64,000 nucleotides of DNA. Origin: JAPPLB01 sp965204095 (GTDB lineage: Bacteria > Acidobacteriota > Terriglobia > Bryobacterales > UBA6623). Of this stretch, positions 57,946-64,000 are shown in pieces; the stretch's first letter is position 1; each line of letters starts with the position of its first letter. The notes under the pieces were generated by a model that searched no databases, was not told where the DNA came from, and worked only from the letters and a program-made list of their open reading frames with translations. Location of the stretch: positions 1,550,001 to 1,614,000 of the forward strand of contig OZ241991.1 in assembly GCA_965204095.1 (NCBI GenBank). Direction: 5' to 3'. A program made the position numbers and the translations under genes.

Positions 57946-58856
57946 CCTGCCTCGATGACGGCCTTACGTCCCTCGCGTGTGGCTACTGCGATGCCTCCGG
58001 TGACCGTCAGAGCGCCGATGATCAGCCTGGCTGTGAGTACTTCCTCGAAAAGCCAGCCGCTCAACAATATGCCGAAGATCGGCACCGTGAACGAGAAGAC
58101 AGACAACGACCCCGGACTATGCTTCTGCAGCAGGACCGCCCAAGCCATAAAGGTCAGGCCGGAAACGACAGCCCCCTGGTAGATCGTGCCAGCGACCGCC
58201 TGCCAGGTCACCGGCCCCCGAACGCCCTGGCCCGCGATCCAAGCGGCCAAAGCGAAACCGGGCAGCGATAGAACCATTTGCCAGAAGACCAGTTTGGTGG
58301 GCTCGATTCTCTGTACTAGCCGTTGCGTATAGACAAGCCTCGCGGCGACCAGGATTCCAGAGATCAGAACAGCGAAGTTACCCGCTAACGGGTTCCTCGC
58401 GAGAGCCGCGTCGGGGCGGCCTAACGAGACGACGACGACACCGATGAAGGCGCCAGCAAGACCGAGCACCCGCGTCGGCGACAGCCGATCTTCAGGCACG
58501 ACAAAGTGAGCGATGAGGTTCGCAAAGATCGGGTTCGAGTTGATGAGAATGACGGCATAGGCTGGGGATGTATAGTCGGCGCCGATATGCAAGATGCTGA
58601 TCTGCACGAGGAACAGGAGAGTGAGTTGCGCCAGTGGGCGGCGCTCATCCGTTCGGATTTTGAGATTCGCGCCGCGCACTGCCGCCCACAGGCCCACGGC
58701 GAGCGCCCCGACTATCATGCGGAGAAAAGCGGTGAGGAAAGGGGAAAAGCCAGTGAGACCAAACTTGAGCGCAACCTGGTTTCCGCCCCGGAAGAAGCAT
58801 ACGCCCAAGGCAATCAGAGCGGTCGTCCAGCCGATCGGCTGCAGTCGAGAAGCCAC
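57942..58856 (-). CDS. EamA/DMT-superfamily transporter 1
   Basis: 304 residues with ten predicted transmembrane helices in two EamA halves (starting at about 12 and 165). Members export amino acids or other metabolites (or import them); the substrate is unknown. Family segments LTGFSPFLTAFLRMIVGALAVGLWA and YTSPAYAVILINSNPIFANLIAHFVVPEDRLSPTRVLGLAGAFIGVVV. It converges on the aminotransferase gene (overlapping by 4 bp at the stop codons). Transporters 2 and 3 are next upstream. Confidence 0.9.
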   Translation of the reverse strand: MASRLQPIGWTTALIALGVCFFRGGNQVALKFGLTGFSPFLTAFLRMIVGALAVGLWAAVRGANLKIRTDERRPLAQLTLLFLVQISILHIGADYTSPAYAVILINSNPIFANLIAHFVVPEDRLSPTRVLGLAGAFIGVVVVSLGRPDAALARNPLAGNFAVLISGILVAARLVYTQRLVQRIEPTKLVFWQMVLSLPGFALAAWIAGQGVRGPVTWQAVAGTIYQGAVVSGLTFMAWAVLLQKHSPGSLSVFSFTVPIFGILLSGWLFEEVLTARLIIGALTVTGGIAVATREGRKAVIEAG

Positions 58857-58932
58857 AGGCAGCCCAGCTTAGCAGGATCCCTCCGCAGGCCGGAATCCGG
58901 TCGGCTTGGCCGCCGACAGAACGGAACCGCTT

Positions 58933-59964
58933 CTATGCGGCGCGTTGGACCGGCTCGGTCTGCTCGGTTCTGATCGGCTCGACTGTCTTGCGGGGTTGAT
59001 GCCGGGCGACGATGATAATGCCCGTAACGACGCCTGCGGCGCCAACGATGAACGATGCCGGCAGACTCTCTGAAAAGATGAAAGTACTGAAAAGCACGCC
59101 GAACAAGGGCGCCGGGAAGGCGAAAACCGAAATCACGCCCGGCGGATAGTCACGCAGGAGACGCGTCCACATGATGAAACAGAAGCCCGCCACGACCACG
59201 CCCTGATAGACGATTGCGGCAAGCGGCAACCACGTCAGCGGAGCAATCGTTACGGGCTCGAAGAGCAGCGCTGTTGAGAGAAAAAACGGCTCGGCGATGA
59301 CCAACGTCCAAAATATGGCGCGGGTTGCGTCAACCCGCTGGACGACTCTCTTCGTTGCGACCGTGCGGGCCGCGACAAAGAATGCCGATACGGTACAGAT
59401 GATATTTCCCCAATAGGGATGCGGGGCCAAGTGAGCGGCAGGCTTGTCAAGAAAGATGAAACAGATGCCAGCGAACGCAACGGTCAAACCCACAACGCGC
59501 ATCCTGGAAACATGATCTCCCGGCACGAAGTAGTGCGCCAGCAGATTGGTAAAGATGGGATGCGCACTAATGAGCATCACGGCGTAAGCGGCCGAAGTCA
59601 GGTTCACGCCGTGATTCAACAGCGAGATCTGGACATAGCAGAACAGGCCGAGGGCCAGCAACGGACCCCACTCTTCGCGGTCGGGCCAAAGGCAAACTCT
59701 TTCGCCACGCGCCCATAGACCGATGACGACCGCGCCAATGCCCATTCGCCAGAAGGCCCCCCAGAACGGCGCAAAGACTGACAGACCGACTTTCAGCGCC
59801 ACGATGTTGGCGCCCCAGAAGAAAGAAATACAGAGAGCCACCAGCGCGACCGCCACACCTACGGACTTGTTGCGGGGAGGAGCACCGTCGCCCATTTCGA
59901 GCGGCGGCGACGGGGTGACCGCGGGGATAGCACGCGCCTGCCATCCTTTGAGAAGGGCCCTCAT
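58933..59964 (-). CDS. EamA/DMT-superfamily transporter 2
   Basis: 343 residues; ten transmembrane helices in two EamA halves, with a slightly longer N-terminal cytoplasmic part (about 1-35, with RNKSVGVAVALVALCISFFWGANIVALKVGLSVFAPFWGAFWRMGIGAVVIGLWA). It is clearly homologous to its two neighbours (YFVPGDHVSRMRVVGLTVAFAGICFIFLDKP). It starts with ATG overlapping the stop codon of transporter 3 (ATGA). A Thr/Gln/Pro-rich tail follows the last helix. Confidence 0.9.
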   Translation of the reverse strand: MRALLKGWQARAIPAVTPSPPLEMGDGAPPRNKSVGVAVALVALCISFFWGANIVALKVGLSVFAPFWGAFWRMGIGAVVIGLWARGERVCLWPDREEWGPLLALGLFCYVQISLLNHGVNLTSAAYAVMLISAHPIFTNLLAHYFVPGDHVSRMRVVGLTVAFAGICFIFLDKPAAHLAPHPYWGNIICTVSAFFVAARTVATKRVVQRVDATRAIFWTLVIAEPFFLSTALLFEPVTIAPLTWLPLAAIVYQGVVVAGFCFIMWTRLLRDYPPGVISVFAFPAPLFGVLFSTFIFSESLPASFIVGAAGVVTGIIIVARHQPRKTVEPIRTEQTEPVQRAA

Positions 59965-60899
59965 CGCACAGGCTCCTTGACGGAAACGGGCAGCCGCTCT
60001 GCGGTGCGCCTGCCGGTGGCGATCAGGATGCCCGCCGTAACGGCAAAGACTCCGAAGATGAGCCTCGCGGTGATCGCCTCATCGTAGATCAGGCCGCTCA
60101 ACAGGACACCGAAAATGGGCGTGCTGAATGCGAACATCGAGAGAGCGCCGGGACTGATGGTCTTCAGCAGTGTCGTCCAAACCATGAAGCAGAAACCCGC
60201 AATGACAACCCCTTGAAAGAGGATGGCCCAAACGGCTTCAGCGCTGACTGGCTGCAGGAAGGGTTTCTCGAGACTCAAAGCGGCGACGAGAAACACCGGA
60301 AGGGAAAAGATCATCATCCACAGGATGGGCCGAACAGGATCAATCGTCTGAACCAGCCGCTGCGTGTAGACAGTGCGTGCGCCGAGCAGGAAGCCAGAGA
60401 AAGTGACCATCAAATTACCGAGGATGGGCCTCGCACCCAGAGAGATATCCGGCCTGCCCAGGAAAACGAAGCAAATCCCTCCAAACGCCAGCGCGAGGCC
60501 GAGCACGCGAGTCCACGACAAACGGTCCTCGGGCACGAAGAAGTGCCCGACGAGGTTGGCAAAAACCGGGTGGGAGTTCAGCAACACGACGGCATAGGCC
60601 GGTGAGGTCCAATGCACGCCGAAGTTCAGCGCCGAAATCTGTACGATAAACAAGAATCCCAACCCAGCCAGCAACCGCCGTTCGCCCCGAGTCGGTATGA
60701 GCGGGATTCTTTGGCTCCAACCCCACAGCGCGACCACTACGATCCCCGCCAACATCCGCCAAAAGGCGCTCCAGAAGGGCGCGAAGGTCTGCAAACCGAT
60801 CTTCAGGGCAACCACATTGCCACCCCAAAGGATGCAAGTCGTCAGCGCCGCGAGAGCACCACCGAGAGTGAGGTGGTTGATGGTTTCTGTTCGTGGCAT
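59961..60899 (-). CDS. EamA/DMT-superfamily transporter 3
   Basis: 312 residues; ten transmembrane helices, homologous to the two following genes (LTTCILWGGNVVALKIGLQTFAPFWSAFWRMLAGIVVVALWGW; FFVPEDRLSWTRVLGLALAFGGICFVFLGRP). It is first in the tandem set and overlaps the next gene by 4 bp. Three adjacent paralogues of similar size suggest a duplication with possible substrate divergence. Confidence 0.9.
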   Translation of the reverse strand: MPRTETINHLTLGGALAALTTCILWGGNVVALKIGLQTFAPFWSAFWRMLAGIVVVALWGWSQRIPLIPTRGERRLLAGLGFLFIVQISALNFGVHWTSPAYAVVLLNSHPVFANLVGHFFVPEDRLSWTRVLGLALAFGGICFVFLGRPDISLGARPILGNLMVTFSGFLLGARTVYTQRLVQTIDPVRPILWMMIFSLPVFLVAALSLEKPFLQPVSAEAVWAILFQGVVIAGFCFMVWTTLLKTISPGALSMFAFSTPIFGVLLSGLIYDEAITARLIFGVFAVTAGILIATGRRTAERLPVSVKEPVR

Positions 60900-60949
60900 G
60901 CAATGGGAGCGGCCGGCCCAGCAGACCTCCGCCCAGGAGGCGATGTCCG

Positions 60950-63868
60950 CTAATCCGCGACTGCTCCCCGTAGAATCTCGACCACGTGACGCGGCTGGCG
61001 CTGCGTGAAGTGACTGATCTGTTGGCGGCAGGAAACACCGCTGACGGCGATCTCGGTGTCGAGTGACGCCGCTTCCACCGCGGGCATTAGCCTTTGGCGG
61101 CCGATGGTTTCAGAAATCTCGTAGTGCTCCTTCTCAAACCCAAAGGAACCGGCCATGCCGCAACAACCGGAATTGACCTCCTTGACGTCCAGACCCGGTA
61201 CAAGACGGAGCGCGTCCAGGCTGGAGGCGTTGCCGATGTGAGCCTTCTGATGGCAATGGCCGTGAAAGAGAACCTGCCCGGAATCGTCTTTGAACCGAAG
61301 CATCAGTTGATTCGACCGATGCAAGCGAACCAGGAACTCGTCGAGCATCCAGGCGTTCTCGGCCACCTTCTCGACACGCTCGTCGGAGACCAGGTCGAAG
61401 TAGTCGTCTCTCAGCGTGAGCAGGCAGCTCGGTTCGCAGCCGACAACCGGGATATCCTGCTCGGCGTACGGCGCCAATGAACGCACGTTGTGTCTGGCGG
61501 CATCGCGGGCGTCTTCGACAAATCCTTTGGAGATCATGGGGCGGCCACAGCACTTCTTGTCCGCCAGGATGACTTCGTATCCGGCCTTCTCCAGCACTTC
61601 CGTTGCGGCGCGCCCGACTTGAGGGTAGTTGTAGTTCATGAAGCAGTCATGGAAGAGTACGATCTTCGGCTTACCTCTGGTGGACGTCCCGCCGCTGCGA
61701 CGGCGGTGCCACTTCACGAAGGTCGGGGAAGCGAACGGCGGCATCTTGCGCCGCCGGTCGATTCCGACGAACGCGTGAAGCATCCACTTCACCGGCGCGA
61801 GACCCATGGTGAAGTTCGCGAGCGAAGGAAAGCGGCTGCCCCACTTGTTCAGTGTCTCGACACCGGCGAACATTCGAGCGCGCAGAGGTGTGCCATTTTG
61901 GGAGTAATAGTGCGCCAGAAACTCGTACTTGATCTTCGCCATGTCGACATTCGTCGGACATTCGCGTTTACAGCCCTTGCACTCCAGACAAAGATCCAGC
62001 ACATCGTACATACGCTTCGAGGTCAGCTCGGCAGCCGGCAGCCGCCCCGATAGCGCCGCACGAAGCGCGTTGGCACGGCCACGCGTCGAGTGCTCTTCGT
62101 CGAGCGTCGCATGATACGACGGACACATCGTTCCTACGTCACGCTTGCGGCAGACACCCATGCCGTTGCAATTCTCGATCGCTCGCGCAAAGCCGCCCTC
62201 GCGTTCGAAGTTGAGCTTGGTGTCGATCTGAATCGTTTGGTAGTCCTCACCCCAGCGCAAGCTTTCGGTCGGCTCCGGCGCGTCGACGACTTTGCCGGGG
62301 TTCATGATGTTCTCCGGATCGAAGAGGGTCTTCACCCTCTTGAAAGCACCGTAGATCTCGGCGCCAAAGAGGTGCTTGTTGTATTTTCCGCGTGCGATGC
62401 CATCGCCGTGCTCGCCGCTCATCGAGCCGCCGTACTCACCGACGAGGGCCGACACCTCGTCGAGGATACTGCCCATCTTTTTAACTTCAGACGCCTTCTT
62501 GAGGTTGATCATGGGACGCACGTGCAAGCAGCCCACCGATGCATGCCCGTAATAGCCACCGTGGGCGTCGTGGGTCTCGAGGATCTCCTGAAAGCCTCGC
62601 AGGAACGCCGGCATCTTCGCGATCGGCACTGCGGGATCTTCCACGAACGCGATCGGCTTCTTGTCGCCAGACACGCTCATCAAAAGTCCCAAGGCCATCT
62701 TGCGCGTGTTCCAGATGTTGGCCTGCTGCACCGGATCGACAACCGGCAGGTAGCTGAAACCGATTCGCTTCTTTTCGAGGTGTACTTTGAGCCTGTCCAG
62801 CTTCGATGCAACTTCCGGCTCGGTGACGCCGTAGAATTCGACGACCATCAACGCGTTCGCCGCGCGGTCGACGTAGCCCATCTGCTCGGCAAATTCAGGC
62901 TTCGCGAAAGCCTGCTTGAGGTTGAAGTCATCCATCAGTTCAGCGGCGGCAGGTTCGAATTGCAGGATCTCCTCCACCGACTCCACCGCTTCGAGCAACG
63001 ACCTGAAGTGCACGAGCAGAAGGGCCTTCCTCTTCGGCAAAGGAACGATACGGATCTTCGCCTCGCTGATGACGGCTAGCGTACCCTCGCTACCCACCAG
63101 CAGGCGAGCCAGGTTGAAAGGTCCGGGCCGGCTCGAGTAGCCCGCGCCGTAGTAGCCGTTGTTCTTGACCAGCTCGTCAAGGTTATAGCCGCTAACGCGC
63201 CGGATGAGCTTCGGGAACCGCGCCAAGATCTCGTCTCGGTAGATTTCGCCGATGCCGAGCGCCTCGCGGTAGAGAAGGTTCTCCAGGCTGTCGCCACGTC
63301 GCAAGCTGTCAAGACAACCCTCGTTTACAGGCCCGAACACTGCTTCCGAGCCGTCCGACAGCACTGTCTTCACTTCCAGGACATGGTCGATCATCTTGCC
63401 GTGGACGATCGAGTGCGATCCGGCGGAGTTGTTGCCCACCATGCCGCCGAGAGTCGCCCGGCTGCTGCTGGAAGTATCCGGGCCCAGACCGAACCCGTGA
63501 GGCCGCAGGTAGTCGTTCAGATGGTCTTGTATGACCCCCGGCTGAACACGCACCCACTGCTCTTCGGTGTTCAACTCGATGACACTGTGCATGTACTTTG
63601 CGAAGTCGATGTGAACAGCGTTTCCGACGGTTTGGCCGGAAAGGCTTGTGGCTCCGCCGCGCGGCAGGATCGGGACTTTGTGGCGCGCGGCTACCCGCCC
63701 GATCGCTGCTACGTCTTCCTTGTGCTTGGGGATCACAACACCGATCGGCTCAATCTGCCAGACGCTGGCATCGGTGCTGTAGAGGATCTTCGAGTACTTG
63801 TCGAAGCGGACCTCGCCCTCGATTTCCTTGCGGAACTGGTCGGCGAGATCGGTGGGGTATTGCTTCAT
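60950..63868 (-). CDS. FAD/Fe-S oxidoreductase, YdiJ/GlcD-like fusion
   Basis: 972 residues. The N-terminal half is FAD-binding domain type 4 (about 35-215, with LPRGGATSLSGQTVGNAVHID and GGMVGNNSAGSHSIVHGK) plus FAD-linked oxidase C-terminal domain (about 250-520). The C-terminal half is a 4Fe-4S domain with CLECKGCKRECP (near 625) and CCG-type cysteine motifs (KKCCGRPM, VGCEPSC, HGHCHQKA, SGCCGMAGSFG). This is the YdiJ/Dld-II type fusion, which oxidises D-2-hydroxyacids such as D-lactate or 2-hydroxyglutarate; exact substrate unknown. Its first codon ATG is at 63868. Confidence 0.93.
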   Translation of the reverse strand: MKQYPTDLADQFRKEIEGEVRFDKYSKILYSTDASVWQIEPIGVVIPKHKEDVAAIGRVAARHKVPILPRGGATSLSGQTVGNAVHIDFAKYMHSVIELNTEEQWVRVQPGVIQDHLNDYLRPHGFGLGPDTSSSSRATLGGMVGNNSAGSHSIVHGKMIDHVLEVKTVLSDGSEAVFGPVNEGCLDSLRRGDSLENLLYREALGIGEIYRDEILARFPKLIRRVSGYNLDELVKNNGYYGAGYSSRPGPFNLARLLVGSEGTLAVISEAKIRIVPLPKRKALLLVHFRSLLEAVESVEEILQFEPAAAELMDDFNLKQAFAKPEFAEQMGYVDRAANALMVVEFYGVTEPEVASKLDRLKVHLEKKRIGFSYLPVVDPVQQANIWNTRKMALGLLMSVSGDKKPIAFVEDPAVPIAKMPAFLRGFQEILETHDAHGGYYGHASVGCLHVRPMINLKKASEVKKMGSILDEVSALVGEYGGSMSGEHGDGIARGKYNKHLFGAEIYGAFKRVKTLFDPENIMNPGKVVDAPEPTESLRWGEDYQTIQIDTKLNFEREGGFARAIENCNGMGVCRKRDVGTMCPSYHATLDEEHSTRGRANALRAALSGRLPAAELTSKRMYDVLDLCLECKGCKRECPTNVDMAKIKYEFLAHYYSQNGTPLRARMFAGVETLNKWGSRFPSLANFTMGLAPVKWMLHAFVGIDRRRKMPPFASPTFVKWHRRRSGGTSTRGKPKIVLFHDCFMNYNYPQVGRAATEVLEKAGYEVILADKKCCGRPMISKGFVEDARDAARHNVRSLAPYAEQDIPVVGCEPSCLLTLRDDYFDLVSDERVEKVAENAWMLDEFLVRLHRSNQLMLRFKDDSGQVLFHGHCHQKAHIGNASSLDALRLVPGLDVKEVNSGCCGMAGSFGFEKEHYEISETIGRQRLMPAVEAASLDTEIAVSGVSCRQQISHFTQRQPRHVVEILRGAVAD

Positions 63869-64000
63869 GATTGGCGGAACTTGCCGGCTCGGAAGCCGAA
63901 AAGTGAAACCGGCCTTCTCCGGAGCTCCAACCTGCTTGTAGATTCGCGAGCCCCGGAATCACTGAACCGCTCCGCGGGAGGGGTTATCGAGCGGCCCGTG
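63869..64000. other. Window edge, no gene recognised
   Basis: The last 132 bases hold a GC-rich upstream region of the oxidoreductase gene. I see no gene, no clear promoter and no repeat in it. Confidence 0.4.

Noticed and set aside
1..64000. tRNA or rRNA genes, integrase or transposase genes
   Set aside because: I looked for T-loop and clover-leaf patterns, rRNA-like stretches and transposase motifs and found none. A dedicated search (tRNAscan-SE, Infernal, IS databases) would be needed to be certain.

Overview
The window looks like a chromosomal piece of a Gram-negative, moderately GC-rich bacterium of the phylum Acidobacteriota, most likely the Bryobacterales/Solibacter side. The main pointers are a metzincin-type protease ending in a TIGR03437-like domain (typical of Solibacter), lipid A genes (lpxA, lpxD), a TolC-family outer-membrane protein, a DUF507 tandem protein and many secreted peptidases. 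No rRNA, tRNA, CRISPR array, phage module or transposase gene was found.

Layout. 0-9 kb: rho, a small membrane protein, an amidohydrolase-fold protein, an SRPBCC protein, a DUF72 protein, an alpha/beta hydrolase and an M28 peptidase. 9-20 kb: xylulokinase, DUF507, small unknowns, a hotdog thioesterase, an S46 peptidase with lpxA, an S1/P1 nuclease, lpxD with a MobB-like P-loop protein, and truB. 20-26 kb: a tandem triplication of FecR-like secreted proteins, then nadD-obg and rpmA-rplU. 26-27.6 kb: a gene-free island of nested repeats. 27.6-36 kb: FAH-family enzyme, alaC-ald alanine pair, CehA-like hydrolase, SDR, desaturase. 36-46 kb: SGNH-TPR protein, cutA, a DivIC/FtsB-like gene, thiG, metzincin protease, two exported FAH-like proteins, truA. 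46-64 kb: TolC-like protein convergent with a GldA-GldF-GldG-DUF4340 operon, lepA, purE, an SMP-30-like lipoprotein, an aminotransferase, three tandem EamA transporters and a YdiJ-like flavin/Fe-S oxidoreductase.

The most striking content is a dispersed structured repeat, here called R183. It is 183 bp long and bounded by inverted ends TA-GCCTGCATTTCTCACC / GGTGAGAAATGCAGGC-TA. Eight copies with both ends recognisable and several partial or decayed copies lie between 2.4 and 35.2 kb, all in the same orientation; I see none in the last 29 kb. The outer TA behaves like a target-site duplication. Four R183 loci supply the stop codons of five genes, because TA followed by the element's own G always reads TAG on either strand. 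Virtual excision leaves a stop in each of these genes. At another locus excision recreates an ATGA overlap between two genes, and at one of the four it recreates convergent genes sharing CTAG. Internal hairpins show compensatory changes between copies. In some copies the centre is replaced by a cassette of degenerate heptamers (ACGARWC).

A second, rarer inverted-end repeat (R270) occurs at 3.6 kb and, inverted, at 42.7 kb, with fragments at 1.7 and 45.1 kb. Much of the gene content is housekeeping, with a secreted or scavenging layer (M28, S46, CehA-like, metzincin, S1/P1 nuclease) and amino-acid and sugar use.
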